DNA from: Albibacillus kandeliae
GTDB lineage: Bacteria > Pseudomonadota > Alphaproteobacteria > Rhodobacterales > Rhodobacteraceae
Length of the DNA: 64,000 nucleotides
Direction: 5' to 3'
NCBI RefSeq assembly: GCF_003116585.1
Contig: NZ_QEHM01000014.1
Span: forward strand, 36,045-100,044
A program made the position numbers and the translations under genes. The notes under the pieces are model-generated. The model saw only the letters and a program-made list of their open reading frames with translations. It did not search any database and was not told the DNA's origin. Positions 46,790 through 57,127 of this stretch are shown in pieces (the first letter of the stretch is position 1; every line of letters begins with the position of its first letter).

Positions 46790-48595
46790 CTATTCCGCCG
46801 CGATCCCGTCGGTGAACTGCAGCCGCGCGAGGCGCGCATAGAGCCCGCCCTCGGCCACCAGCGCGTCGTGGGTGCCGGAGGCGACGATCTCGCCGCCCTC
46901 CATCACGATGATCCGGTCCGCTTTCTTCACCGTGGCGAGGCGGTGCGCCACGATCAGCGTGGTACGATCCTTCGACAGCTCGTCGACCGCCTGCTGCACC
47001 GCGCGCTCGCTCTCGGCATCGAGCGCCGAGGTCGCCTCGTCCAGCAACAGCACGGGGGCATCCCGCAGGATCGCACGCGCGATGGCGATGCGCTGCTTCT
47101 GTCCGCCTGAGAGCATCACGCCGCGTTCACCCAGCGGGCTGTCATAGCCCTGGCTCAGCCCCATGATGAACTCATGCGCGGCTGCGGCCCGGGCCGCTTC
47201 CTCGACCTCGGCGTCGGTGGCGTCGGGCCGGCCAAACCGGATGTTGTCGCGCGCCGAGGTGGCAAAGATCACCGGGTCCTGCGGGACCAGCGCGACATGC
47301 TTGCGGAAGCTGTCGCGCGACAGGCTGTCCAGCGGGATGCCATCCAGCAGGATACGCCCGCTGTCCGGATCGTAAAAGCGCAGGATCATCTGGATGATCG
47401 TGGTCTTGCCCGCGCCGGAGGGACCGACGAAGGCGACCGTCTCGCCCGGGTTGATCTCGAAGGAGACCCCGTTCAGGGCCGGAACTTCGCGGCGCGAGGC
47501 ATAGGCAAAGTTCACGTCCTCGAAGGCGATGGCACCGCGCACCGGCTCCGGGAGGGTGGCAGGCGCGGCGGGGTCGTTGACGGTATCGCGGCTGTCCAGC
47601 AGTTCCACCAGCCGTTCGGTCGCCCCGGCCGCACGCTGCAGTTCGCCCCAGATCTCCGAGAGCGCGGCAACCGCGCCCGCGACCATCACGGCGTAGATCA
47701 CGAACTGGACCAGCGCCCCGTCCGACATGGTGCCCCCGCGCACGTCGTTGGCACCGATCCACAGGACACCGACGATGCCGCTGAACACGAGGAAGATGAC
47801 GATCACCGTCATCAGCGCGCGCGTCCGGATGCGGCGCAGCGACACGGCATAGGAAACTTCGGTGACCTCGGCGAACTGCGAGCGGCTCAGAGTCTCGTGG
47901 GTGAAGGCCTGCACCGTCTGGACCGCCGAGAGCGACTCCGAGGCGCTGCCCGAGGAGGCGGCGATCCAGTCCTGGTTCTCGCGGCTGATCCGGCGCAGGC
48001 GGCGGCCCAGCGTCATGATCGGAACGATCACCAGCGGCACCAGCAACAGGACCAGACCCGTCAGCTTGGGAGAGGTGGCGAGCATCAGCACCATGCCACC
48101 AAGGAAGAGGAGGATGTTGCGCAGCGCGATGGAAGCGGAGGAGCCTACGACAGACTGGATCAGCGTGGTGTCGGTGGTGATCCGGCTCAGCACTTCGCCG
48201 GTCATGATCTTCTCGTAGAACGAGGGGCTCATCCCGATCACACGGTCGAACACCGCCTTGCGGATATCGGCCACCACCCTCTCGCCCAGCCGGGTCACCA
48301 GCGCATAGCGAAGGCCAGTCCCGACGGCGAGCAGCGCGGCGATGGCCAGCGCGGCGACGAAGTACTGGTTCAGCAGCGCGTCGTTGCCGCCCCGGAAGTT
48401 GTCGATCACCCGGCGCACCGCAAGCGGCAGGGTCAGCGAGACCCCGGCGGTGAGGATCAGCGCGAGACAGGCGGCGACCAGCAGACCGCGATAGGGCCGC
48501 AGGAAGGGCCAGAGCGCTTCGAGCCCGCGGATGTTGCGCGAGGGGGCACGGTCTTCGGTGGCGCCCGGCGCCTGTGTCTTGGGGGAACGGGCCAT
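46790..48595 (-). CDS. ABC exporter, fused permease-ATPase (MsbA-like half transporter)
   Basis: A 601-residue half transporter with six N-terminal helices and one nucleotide-binding domain. Motifs: Walker A VGPSGAGKTTI, Q-loop LVPQDPVIFATSA, signature MLSGGQKQRIAIARAI, Walker B VLLLDEATSALDAESE. The ATG is preceded by ACAGGAAGC. Homodimers of this family flip lipids, drugs or peptides. The gene stands alone. Confidence 0.94.
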   Translation of the reverse strand: MARSPKTQAPGATEDRAPSRNIRGLEALWPFLRPYRGLLVAACLALILTAGVSLTLPLAVRRVIDNFRGGNDALLNQYFVAALAIAALLAVGTGLRYALVTRLGERVVADIRKAVFDRVIGMSPSFYEKIMTGEVLSRITTDTTLIQSVVGSSASIALRNILLFLGGMVLMLATSPKLTGLVLLLVPLVIVPIMTLGRRLRRISRENQDWIAASSGSASESLSAVQTVQAFTHETLSRSQFAEVTEVSYAVSLRRIRTRALMTVIVIFLVFSGIVGVLWIGANDVRGGTMSDGALVQFVIYAVMVAGAVAALSEIWGELQRAAGATERLVELLDSRDTVNDPAAPATLPEPVRGAIAFEDVNFAYASRREVPALNGVSFEINPGETVAFVGPSGAGKTTIIQMILRFYDPDSGRILLDGIPLDSLSRDSFRKHVALVPQDPVIFATSARDNIRFGRPDATDAEVEEAARAAAAHEFIMGLSQGYDSPLGERGVMLSGGQKQRIAIARAILRDAPVLLLDEATSALDAESERAVQQAVDELSKDRTTLIVAHRLATVKKADRIIVMEGGEIVASGTHDALVAEGGLYARLARLQFTDGIAAE

Positions 48596-48848
48596 GTGCT
48601 TCCTGTAAGAGACCTGCGCGGCCCCTGCAATTGAACCGGGCCGCCCGATACTGGGCTGGTTGATGGCCCCAGTGGCCGTCAGGGTCAACCGCGAAAGCCT
48701 GCGACACTCTCGCGGGAACCGGTAATTTCCCCGCGCGGACGGGGTTGAAACAGGCGCGGAGTACACCGCTGCCGACCCGCCAGACCGAAGCGGGGACCAC
48801 CTGCCCCACGAAAACGTGTTCCCAGGGGCCGCCGGTCTGCCTGAAACG
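48596..48848. other. intergenic, nothing recognised
   Basis: This stretch is the upstream region of the ABC exporter and the flank of the duplicated block. No gene, repeat or clear operator was recognised. Confidence 0.5.
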
Positions 48849-48851
48849 AAA

Positions 48852-48876
48852 ACACCCGGGCCGCCAGCCCGGGTGT
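48852..48876 (-). terminator. terminator of sulfatase copy 1
   Basis: ACACCCGGGC and GCCCGGGTGT form a perfect 10-base stem over CGCCA. The minus strand then reads TTTCGTTT. It lies 25 bases past the pseudogene stop and is matched in copy 2. Confidence 0.85.
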
Positions 48877-48900
48877 CCTGTTCCTGTCTAGTCAGTCACC

Positions 48901-50436
48901 TCACTGCGGCGGCGGCGCCGCCTGCATGATCTGCTTGGACATGTCCTCCACCGATGTCGAGAAGCTGGCGATCCGCGGCGGGAACTGTTCGAACGAGGCG
49001 ACGAACTGGTTCACCAGCGCCAGCGCCGGCCCGATCGCCCAGGACCGGTTCTCCTGCCATTCGTCAAAGCCACGCGCCTCGTGGAAACGCTCGAAGGGAT
49101 CGAGGTCAAGCCGCGTGATCAGCGGCGAGGTCATCGCGTACTGCTCTCCGTTGAACCAGCGGTCCTGATGGGTGAACAGGAACTTCCACTCGCCAAAGCG
49201 CAGCCCATGAAAGGTCGTCTCGGTGAAGAAGAAGAACTCCTGGCGGTTCGAGGGGCCCGACTGCGTGAGGATGGGGGTCTGGTCGTACCCGTCGAGGTGC
49301 ACCTTGTAGGATTTCCCTCCGATCTCCGCGCCTTCCAGCAACTGCTGCTTCAGCTCGGGCTCGCCAAGCTGGGACATGATCGTCGGGATCCAGTCCTCCA
49401 TCGACATCAGTTCGCCGGTGGTCGATCCCGCAGCAATCAGCCCGGGCCACTTCGCCATCATCGGCACCTTGAAGCCACCCTCGTAGCCGCCAACGCCCTT
49501 CTCTCCCCGGAACGGCTGGTTGCCGCCATCCGGCCAGGAATTGGAGGCCGCGCCGTTGTCGGTCGAGAACATCACCATCGTGTTGTCCGCAACGCCCAGC
49601 GAGTCGAGCAGGTCGAGCAGTTCTCCGACGTCGTCGTCCATCTCCACCATGCCGTCTGCATAGATGCTGCCGGTTCCGGTGATGCCGTTGTAGTGATCGT
49701 CAAGGTTCGTGCGATAGTGCATCCGGGTCGTGTTGTGCCAGACGAAGAAGGGGTCGCCCGCCTCGACGGCTTCGGTGATAAAGCGCTTGCTCTGCTCCAG
49801 CACATCCTGGTCGAGGTGCTTCTGAACCTCCTGACCGAAGGGACCGAGACCCTCGATCTCCTGACCGCCGTCCGCAGTCGCAAAGCTGTGGATGATGCCA
49901 CGCTGCGCGAGGCCCGCATCTTCGAAGGCCTGGGCGGGGTAGTCGGGCTGTTCGATGTATTCACCGGCGTTCAGGTGGTAGACGATCCCAAAGAACTCGT
50001 CGAAGCCGTGATTGGTCGGCAGATGCTCGTCCCGATCGCCGAGGTGGTTCTTGCCGAACTGCCCCGTGCGATAGCCCAGCGGCTTCAGCATCTCGGCAAG
50101 GGTCGGGTCCTCGGTGGAAAGCCCCTGCGGCGCACCGGGCAGGCCCACGGTCGAAAGCCCCACGCGCAGCGGATACTGGCCCGTGATGAAGGCCGCGCGC
50201 CCGGCGGTGCAGGAGGCCTGCGCGTAGTGATCCATGAACAGCATACCCTCGTCGGCGATCCTGTCGATGTTCGGCGTCTCGCAGCACATCATGCCACGGT
50301 GTTAGGCGGAAATGTTCCACATCCCGACGTCATCGCCCCAGATCACCAGGATGTTCGGACGTGCGGCATCTTGTGCGAGCAGCGGGGGTGCCAAACACGC
50401 GAGCGAGGCAATGGCCCCCAAGAAAAGGCTAGTCAT
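48901..50436 (-). pseudogene. arylsulfatase copy 1, inactivated by a nonsense codon
   Basis: The frame matches the intact 511-residue sulfatase at 57128-58663 codon for codon, but codon 45 is TAA (plus-strand TTA at 50302-50304) where the intact copy has TAT (Tyr). The stop removes the signal peptide and the first metal-binding Asp pair (IWGDDVG) from any product restarting at Met49/50. The rest is almost unchanged: five amino-acid differences were counted over the 463 shared residues. That suggests a recent duplication and recent loss, or a sequencing error at one base. Confidence 0.8.
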
Positions 50437-50645
50437 TTGAGAATCCTCGAATAAAACAACCAAAAGTTTAGTAAGACCGTGCTCTCACACTTTTTTGACG
50501 TTTCAAGACAATCTTTTGACACAGAGGGGACTCTGTCCGGGTCTGGCCGCGACCCTCGTTCCCTATATCAGACGCAAAGCGCACCGGCCGGGGGCGTGGT
50601 GACGGGATCCCTGACCGTTGCCCCGACCAGCCAACCCGCAAAGCG

Positions 50646-50676
50646 AAAGCGCCCGCCGGATTCCCGGGGGCGCTTT
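50646..50676 (-). terminator. terminator of the amidohydrolase gene
   Basis: AAAGCGCCC (50646-50654) and GGGCGCTTT (50668-50676) pair perfectly around a 13-base loop, 74 bases past the amidohydrolase stop, with TCGCTTTG following on the minus strand. It lies outside the duplicated block. Confidence 0.65.
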
Positions 50677-50749
50677 GCGTGGTTCTGCGGCCCGTCGATC
50701 AAGGCCACCAGAGTGGGCTCTGCGATGACCGCAGAAACGTGGCCCCGCC

Positions 50750-52555
50750 TCAGTTCGACTTCATCGCCGCGTACATCGAATCCAGCAGCTCGTGGCCCAT
50801 CTCGGGATCTCCCAGGAAGGGGCGGTCGCGCAACTCGGTCTTCTTCTCGCCCTCGGGCGCCTCGTAGACCACTTCGCCGTCCTTGATGGTGACCCTGATG
50901 CTCAGCTCGGCAAGTGTCTCCGGATCGACCGCTGTCGGATCGTCGGAGAGGATCACGAAATCGGCCAGTTTGCCCACTTCGATCGAGCCCTTCCGGTCCT
51001 CCTCGAAGTGCTGCCACGCGGGCCAGATGGTCAGGGCCTTGAGCCCATCCATGACGCTAACACGCTGAGCCGGGCCAAGGATATCGCCCGAGCGCGTGCG
51101 CCGGGTCACCGTGGCCGAGAGGATCCGCATGCTGTCCGGAAAGGCCACGGGCGCATCGTGATGCGAGCCGAACATCATTCCGCGCTGGCGGACCCAGCCG
51201 GTCGGCGAAATGTTCTCGGCGTTGACCGGACCCACCGTGTGATCGCGGTGCCAGTCGCCCCAGTAGTAGGTGTGCATCGGGAAGAGCGACGGGAAGACGC
51301 CCAGCGCCTTGATGCTGTCCACCTGATCCTCGCGCAGGAACTGGCCATGTATCAGCACCGGGCGGTTGGTGGGCTCCCCGTACTTCTCCTCCGCCGCCGT
51401 GATGGCGGCGATCAGCATGTCCGAGGCGCCTTCGCCGTTGGCATGGGTGAGAATCTGGAACCCGTGTTCAAAGCACCAGTCGACCGAGTCGTTGACCTGT
51501 TCTTCGGTAACGGCGGCATAGCCCTTGTAGCCCGGGGGATAGTCGCCGACCGGGTCGTAGTAGGGCCGGTCGCGTAGCGCGGTGAAGCCCTGCGGAGAGC
51601 CGTCGATGGTCAGCTTGCAGCCGCCCACGCGCACGCGCCCGTCATACTCCAGGCTGGTATTGGCCTCGATGAAGTCCTGCGCCTCCAGCACGTCGGGAAA
51701 CGCCACCACGTCGATCGGCAGCTCGCCCTTGGCATCCACCGCCTTCAGCGCCGCGACGTTGCCAGCGCTCGAGCGCCCCTCCTGCGCGGTGGTGTAGCCG
51801 AAGCGCGCCCACATCTCGGCCCCAGCCTTGGCGAAGGTCTCGAACCCCTCCGGCCCGAGCTGGCTCAGCAGCGGCACCAGCGTGCCGAAGAAGGCGTATT
51901 CCTCCAGCACGCCATTGGGCGAGCCGTCATCGCCACGGCGGATGACCCCGCCCGGCGGGTTCTCGGAGGCGTCGGTGATCCCCGCGACCTCCAGCGCCTT
52001 GGAATTGGCGACACCCAGATGACCCGACTGGTGAATGATCATGATTGGAACATCCGCCGAGACCTCGTCGAGCTCGTCCCGCGTCGGGTGCCGCAGCTCG
52101 GCCAGCTGCGCGTTGTCGTACCCGAAGCCGATGACCAGGTTCACCGAGTCCACGATCTCCTTGTTCTCGGCAATCCAGTCGCGCAGCCCTTGCTGCAGGC
52201 TGGCGATGTCAGTGATTTCGCCATCGGGCGGCGCCAGCATGTTTGCCGAGAGCGCCTGAATCCCGCCCATCACGACGTGGCCGTGGCTGTCCACAAAGCC
52301 CGGCAGCATGGCGCGCCCGGCCAGTTCGAACATCTCGGTCGCATCGCCCTTAAGCGCCGAGATCTCGTCCATCGTTCCGACCGCGAGGATCTTGCCATCC
52401 TTCACCGCCACGGCCTCAGCCGTCGGCTGTGCATCATTGATGGTCAGGATCGGACCGCCGGAATAGATGGTGTCCGCTATGTCCTGAGCCATGGCGCCTG
52501 CAAAGGACACCACCGTCCCGAGCAAGAAGGCACTGCTGCCCGCCAGAACACGCAT
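50750..52555 (-). CDS. exported amidohydrolase, YtcJ-like
   Basis: A 601-residue amidohydrolase 3/YtcJ-like enzyme with a signal peptide (MRVLAGSSAFLLGTVVSFAGAMAQ). The N-terminal metal motif is PGFVDSHGHVVMGG. Further motifs LTHANGEGASD and VLIHGQFL carry His residues expected at the active site. It hydrolyses C-N bonds of a cyclic or substituted amide in the periplasm. GGAGG is 8 bases before the ATG. It lies between two sulfatase copies, next to a porin. Confidence 0.9.
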   Translation of the reverse strand: MRVLAGSSAFLLGTVVSFAGAMAQDIADTIYSGGPILTINDAQPTAEAVAVKDGKILAVGTMDEISALKGDATEMFELAGRAMLPGFVDSHGHVVMGGIQALSANMLAPPDGEITDIASLQQGLRDWIAENKEIVDSVNLVIGFGYDNAQLAELRHPTRDELDEVSADVPIMIIHQSGHLGVANSKALEVAGITDASENPPGGVIRRGDDGSPNGVLEEYAFFGTLVPLLSQLGPEGFETFAKAGAEMWARFGYTTAQEGRSSAGNVAALKAVDAKGELPIDVVAFPDVLEAQDFIEANTSLEYDGRVRVGGCKLTIDGSPQGFTALRDRPYYDPVGDYPPGYKGYAAVTEEQVNDSVDWCFEHGFQILTHANGEGASDMLIAAITAAEEKYGEPTNRPVLIHGQFLREDQVDSIKALGVFPSLFPMHTYYWGDWHRDHTVGPVNAENISPTGWVRQRGMMFGSHHDAPVAFPDSMRILSATVTRRTRSGDILGPAQRVSVMDGLKALTIWPAWQHFEEDRKGSIEVGKLADFVILSDDPTAVDPETLAELSIRVTIKDGEVVYEAPEGEKKTELRDRPFLGDPEMGHELLDSMYAAMKSN

Positions 52556-52770
52556 GAGAAATACCTCCAAGAATTAAGTCACGAAGTACATGCATAGCGC
52601 GAGTCAGTAACGACCCCGCTACTTCCACGAGATTAGGTTGGTCCAGACGATATGTCATTCTTTAAACGAGCGATCTCAACCTCCTGCCCTGCGTCTGTTT
52701 TTTGGGGGTTGGGCATGGCTCGACGACAGCTCCGGTCTCCCCGTCTCCTTCTAGCGCCGCCTCTCTCGGT

Positions 52771-53934
52771 TCAGAACAGGGCCCGGAACCGCACCCCTAC
52801 CTGCGTGTAGTCATCAAAGCCCGGGGTACCCGGGTGGATCCGCATCGCGTTGACGCCAAGCCGCATGTGCTCGGTCAGTTCCGCCTCGTAGAAGGCCTCG
52901 ACCGCCCACTCGTCCCGAAGCCCCGCACCGCCGCCGGCTTTTAATGCAGCGATCATGGCGTCCGACCAGTTGTACCGTGACCAGGCGATGCCCCAGCGGT
53001 CCGCGGCCCGCCCTTCGATCGGTGAACTGCCCGCAAGGCCGAGGATGAAGGCGTTGTCGAGCTGGTTGGGGTTGCCGTCGCCAAAGCTGATCTGACCGAA
53101 GACGCCCCAGCCTTCGTCGTTCCCCTTGTAGGAAAGGTACTGCTGGAACTTCAGAGCGGCGAAATTGATGCCCTTGGTGGTCCGGCCGAAGTCGTCGATG
53201 TCGGCCGAGGTCGCGAGAGAGGTGTAGTCGGTTCCCTCCGCCGTGCTGTGGATCAGGTTGATGCTGTAAAATCCGGGCAGTCCGGCAATGGAGGTCTTGT
53301 AGGTCGCAGTGCCATTGAAGACGACACCATCCTCGAACAGATCGCTCCAGAATCCGCTACCCTGCGCATTGTTCGGATCGTAGATCATCAGGGAGTAGTT
53401 CCAGTCCTCCGTGGTGACCGAAAGCGAGCCGCCAAAGACGTAGGGAGGGAAGACAAAGCTCGGCGGCGCCGCGATCCCGGTGTACTGGAATCCCCCCCTG
53501 CCCCTGCCGCCCGCCAGCGGCGTGCCAAGGGCCAGTTCGATCACGTTGAACTTGCCGACGGTGATCTTTGTGCTGGGCGAGATTTCCTGCGTCAGCGTGA
53601 AGGACAATGTCGCGTTGTTGTCACCTGTCGCACGGGGCACTGCCGCGAAGACGTTCGTGGGCCAGATCACGCCCGCAGCCCCAAGGCCGAGAAACTCGTC
53701 CCCATCGCCATACTCCAGCTGAAAGCTCAGCGTCGCGCCCTCCCAGAGCTCCCGCACCGTCAGGAAGGCATCGAGCCTTGCGCTGAAGCGGTCGTCCTGA
53801 CCCCCTTGTGTCGGGAAGTCGCCAAAGGCGGTGAAGCGGAAGGCATGGTCAAACGTGACTTCGGCCAATCCCTCGTTCGCAATGGTACACGACAGGGATG
53901 CGGCCACGAGAATGGGAAGAAATCTGTTGGTCAT
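52771..53934 (-). CDS. outer-membrane porin, carbohydrate-selective OprB-like
   Basis: A 387-residue exported protein (signal MTNRFLPILVAASLSCTIANEGLA) made of alternating strands rich in Tyr, Phe and Gly, ending in a C-terminal Phe (VRFRALF) as in beta-barrel porins. The segments TKITVGKFNVIELA and GWGVFGQISFGDGNPN resemble OprB-type porins. It would let a small polar or sugar-like substrate into the periplasm where the two amidohydrolases and the sulfatase act. Confidence 0.82.
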   Translation of the reverse strand: MTNRFLPILVAASLSCTIANEGLAEVTFDHAFRFTAFGDFPTQGGQDDRFSARLDAFLTVRELWEGATLSFQLEYGDGDEFLGLGAAGVIWPTNVFAAVPRATGDNNATLSFTLTQEISPSTKITVGKFNVIELALGTPLAGGRGRGGFQYTGIAAPPSFVFPPYVFGGSLSVTTEDWNYSLMIYDPNNAQGSGFWSDLFEDGVVFNGTATYKTSIAGLPGFYSINLIHSTAEGTDYTSLATSADIDDFGRTTKGINFAALKFQQYLSYKGNDEGWGVFGQISFGDGNPNQLDNAFILGLAGSSPIEGRAADRWGIAWSRYNWSDAMIAALKAGGGAGLRDEWAVEAFYEAELTEHMRLGVNAMRIHPGTPGFDDYTQVGVRFRALF

Positions 53935-54146
53935 TCAATGTTTCCCCGGATCGGAAGGCAATTTCTTTCGGTCGCTTGTTGGGTCGAAAATTGAGCCTCC
54001 GCGAGATGCGCGATGGCCATGAGAGGCGCGGCGTACCGCACATCTCGCATGAGTCCCCCCGCGCGCGTCATGGCCCCAAGGTACCACGAAACCCACCAGA
54101 CAAGAACTCTTTGAGCGCGCACCGCGCCTGGCGACCTGGGGCTCTC

Positions 54147-55487
54147 TTAGTCGAGCGTGTTCTTGTAGACCTTCCCGTTCTTCATGATCAGGTCGAAGTT
54201 GCTGTCCACGTCCTTCAACAGGTCGATATCTTCCAGCGGGTTGCCATCGACGAGGATCAGGTCGGCATAAGCCCCGGGTTTGAGCACGCCGAGCGGGCCT
54301 TCCTGATAGGGATGACGGGGACCGGAGAGTTCCAGCAGCTTGGCGTTGTTAGACGTTACCAGCACCATGATCTCTGCCGGGGTGAACCATTCCTTCATCT
54401 TGGCGACGAAAGCGGCCTGCTTGCGCGACAGGACCGGGTCGAACAGCATGTCGGTCCCGAAGGCGATGTTTACCCCCATCTCCTTGGCCAACCGGATCGA
54501 GTTCACCGTGCCCTCGGTGACGGCCTCGAACTTCGCGGTGCTGATCGGGTCAGCGAACTGGATCGCGTCCTCGTCATTCAGGATCGGCTGCACCGACAGC
54601 CAGGCGTCCTTCTCCTTGATCATGCGGAGGGTTTCTTCGCTCAGCAGGTTGCCGTGCTCGATCGACTTCACACCGGCTTGCAGCGCGATCTGCGCGGCCT
54701 CGTCGGTGAAGATGTGGGCAAGGACGTAAGTGTTGTAGGTGTCCGCCACTTCCACGAAGGCTTCCAGCTCTGCCCTGGTGTATTGCCTGACATCGAGCGG
54801 GTCATAGAGCGACGACACGCCGCCCCCGGCCGAAATCTTGATCTGGGTCGCGCCCATGCGCATCACTTCGCGGGTGCGCAGGATCACCTCGGGAACGCCG
54901 TCGGCCTGCAGCATGACGGCATTCGCATACCAGTACCACAGCGCGTCGCCCGGGTTCGACGGGACCGACTGGTAGGGGCGATAATCGGTATGCCCTCCCG
55001 TCTGGGTGATCGGCGGGCCCGAGGGCAGGATGCGGGGGCCGACAAGGTCGCCCGCGTCGATCAGCTTCTTGATCGAAAAGACGTTGCCACCAGCGTCCCG
55101 CACGGTTGTGAAGCCGCGCATCAGGGTTTCCTCGGTCCCAAGAGCACCGCGGATCGCGAGTTCCGAAACGTCGCCGGTGATCACCGTGGTCTGCAGTGCA
55201 CAGCAGTAGGTGGTATGCCAATGCACGTCGATCATTCCCGGGATCATGGTCCGGCCACCGCCGTCGATCACGGTGCCGCCCGCAACGGTAAGGGGCTCGG
55301 AGGAAATCTCGGAGATCAGATGGCCGGTGACGACAACGTTCGCGTTTTCGATCAACTGCTCGTTCACGCCGTCAAAGACGTTCACATTGGTGAAGAGGAT
55401 AGGCGTCGAGGCCGCGTCCTGCCCCCGCGCCGCGCTGCAGGCGATCAGGCCCGCAACAGCAAGTCCCAGAAAATTAAGTGGTTTCAT
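54147..55487 (-). CDS. exported metal-dependent amidohydrolase, imidazolonepropionase-like
   Basis: A 446-residue amidohydrolase with a signal peptide whose end, GLIACSAARG, contains a lipobox-like Cys. The metal motif is IPGMIDVHWHTTYC (His-x-His; the Trp between is unusual, and the usual form is H-x-H). Other motifs: AHIFTDEAAQIALQAGVKSIEHGNLLSEE and FGTDMLFDP. The ATG is chosen with AGGAGC upstream. A GTG just before is possible. It is divergent from an AraC regulator across 190 bases. Confidence 0.88.
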   Translation of the reverse strand: MKPLNFLGLAVAGLIACSAARGQDAASTPILFTNVNVFDGVNEQLIENANVVVTGHLISEISSEPLTVAGGTVIDGGGRTMIPGMIDVHWHTTYCCALQTTVITGDVSELAIRGALGTEETLMRGFTTVRDAGGNVFSIKKLIDAGDLVGPRILPSGPPITQTGGHTDYRPYQSVPSNPGDALWYWYANAVMLQADGVPEVILRTREVMRMGATQIKISAGGGVSSLYDPLDVRQYTRAELEAFVEVADTYNTYVLAHIFTDEAAQIALQAGVKSIEHGNLLSEETLRMIKEKDAWLSVQPILNDEDAIQFADPISTAKFEAVTEGTVNSIRLAKEMGVNIAFGTDMLFDPVLSRKQAAFVAKMKEWFTPAEIMVLVTSNNAKLLELSGPRHPYQEGPLGVLKPGAYADLILVDGNPLEDIDLLKDVDSNFDLIMKNGKVYKNTLD

Positions 55488-55677
55488 CACGCGCTCCTAA
55501 AATCGTCCGCAGCCCGGGACAGCATGCCCAAGCCCAAAGCGTTGTTTCAGAAATTCCGGGTCAGAGGTCTGACCCAAAATAATAAGTCGCGCGTTTCCGT
55601 CCCGGAGGTTAGCATCTGAAAGGGCTTTGCCTAGCCGGTTTCTATATGCAGAAATTTAAGTGCGACGAGCGATTGCC

Positions 55678-56616
55678 ATGCCCGAAGGATTAATCGAGTT
55701 CGATCAACCACTGTTGGACCGCGACCGCGACAGGTCCCGTCAGCAGGTGGAAATCATTCAGCTGGAACAGGGCGCGACACGCGGGCGCTACATGGGGAAG
55801 CGGTCGGAGACCACCGCGCTCCAGATGGTGCATTTCCCCCATGAAGCCCTCATTCGGACACCCCTGCCGAAGCAGGCCGCCTGCTTCACGGTTCCGCTCG
55901 GCAACGAGCGTGAGTGGTTCGTGAATGGCGTTCAGGGCAGCGAAAGCTCCGTGTTCCTGAACATCGACCTCGACGAAACGCTGATCTACACGCCCGACCG
56001 CAACTCCCTGTCCGGGGGCGTGCCGCGAGACCTCTTTGTCGGATACTACTGCGCCCTGATCGGTAGGGACCCCGAGGATGCCGATATCGCGCCCGGAAAC
56101 GTGCAGATTGATCCCGCAGCGAAAAGCGCCTTCATCCGGTCCCTGACTGAGATGCTAAGGGCACATCCCGAAACAGGGATGAGCGGTGGCGACGCCTCGG
56201 ATGCCTTCGGGACACGACTGGCGCACCTGCTGGCATTCCATCTCGCCTCGGCCTCGCGCCATCATACGAGGGATGCCGGGGCCTGCCGCACGCCTTATGC
56301 CCTGGTTCGCCTTACCTGCGACTTTGTCGAGACGATCCCGAAGCGCCCCATCCTGCTTGCCGACCTCTGCGCGGCCGCGCGCGTCAGCGCACCCACACTA
56401 ACCTGGGCCTTCCAGCGCGTGACGGGCACCTCGCCCGTTCGTTTCTTCCGACTGCAACGACTGGCAAAGGCCAGAGAACTCCTGCTCGCCAGCGATGGAT
56501 CGACGGGCGCGGTCAAGGCTGCGGCAATGGCCAACGGCTTCACCGAACTGGGGCGGTTCAGCGGCCTCTACCGCAGCATCTACGGAGAACTGCCCAGCCA
56601 GACGCTTGGCGGATGA
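55678..56616 (+). CDS. AraC-family transcriptional regulator
   Basis: A 312-residue regulator with a C-terminal AraC helix-turn-helix pair (ILLADLCAAARVSAPTLTWAFQRVTGTSPVRFFRLQRLAKARELLL and AAAMANGFTELGRFSGLYRSIYGELPSQTL, positions about 225-305). The N-terminal part (residues 1-200) is unlike the arabinose cupin and carries many acidic and hydrophobic blocks, as in AraC_binding_2-type sensors. It is divergent from the amidohydrolase gene and is the obvious candidate to regulate the porin-amidohydrolase-sulfatase block. Confidence 0.85.
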   Translation: MPEGLIEFDQPLLDRDRDRSRQQVEIIQLEQGATRGRYMGKRSETTALQMVHFPHEALIRTPLPKQAACFTVPLGNEREWFVNGVQGSESSVFLNIDLDETLIYTPDRNSLSGGVPRDLFVGYYCALIGRDPEDADIAPGNVQIDPAAKSAFIRSLTEMLRAHPETGMSGGDASDAFGTRLAHLLAFHLASASRHHTRDAGACRTPYALVRLTCDFVETIPKRPILLADLCAAARVSAPTLTWAFQRVTGTSPVRFFRLQRLAKARELLLASDGSTGAVKAAAMANGFTELGRFSGLYRSIYGELPSQTLGG

Positions 56617-57075
56617 TGGTCTGGCTGATCATGCCGAAGGCCAAAGTCTGCCTCGCTGTCGCTCAATGAACTTCGATCCTGCAAATATCTCAGTCGCCGG
56701 GAACTCAGCCAGTTCGGTTCAGGAAGGACGTGCGGAAGAGATTGGAGCGGGTAGACAGACACTTGGACAGGACTCTTAGCAAGTCTTTTCAGAAAATTGG
56801 TGTCCCACAAAAGAAGTTCTCAGGCGTTATACAAATCAATTGGTTACGAGATAGGTGTCCCACGACCCGTCACCTACATCTGGCAGTGTATTTATCGAAG
56901 AACGGTGACCCGCTTCAATCTGCTTGGCAACACGCTTCCAAGGTCCAACTAACTTGCTCGTTCTCTCGATCATATGCTTCTGGGGGCAAAGCGCCGCAGT
57001 CGAATGACCAGACAACCGATGGATACTAAGGCGGCACGTGCTGCCCCGCGCGTGGTAAGTGCGTTGATGGAGAGT
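56617..57075. other. gene-free, lower-GC stretch
   Basis: No convincing gene is seen. GGTGTCCCAC occurs twice in direct orientation (56799-56808 and 56854-56863). GC is visibly below the neighbours, and the right edge is the start of repeat copy 2. It may be foreign or decayed DNA. Confidence 0.5.
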
Positions 57076-57079
57076 AAAA

Positions 57080-57102
57080 CACCCGGGCATTCAGCCCGGG
57101 TG
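57080..57102 (-). terminator. terminator of sulfatase copy 2
   Basis: CACCCGGGC (57080-57088) and GCCCGGGTG (57094-57102) form a perfect stem over ATTCA, followed on the minus strand by TTTTACTC. It is the counterpart of the hairpin at 48852-48876. Confidence 0.85.
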
Positions 57103-57127
57103 CCGTGGTCCTGTCCAGCGATTCACC

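Larger units (their letters stand above)
48849..50592. repeat. direct repeat copy 1 (sulfatase block)
   Basis: A 1,744-base block that aligns end to end with 57076-58819 at a constant offset of 8,227, so without a net insertion or deletion. It includes the terminator, the sulfatase frame and about 150 bases upstream. Homology stops at CGGCCGGG on the right and at AAAACACCCGGG on the left. The centre is near identical, with most differences in the non-coding ends. Confidence 0.9.
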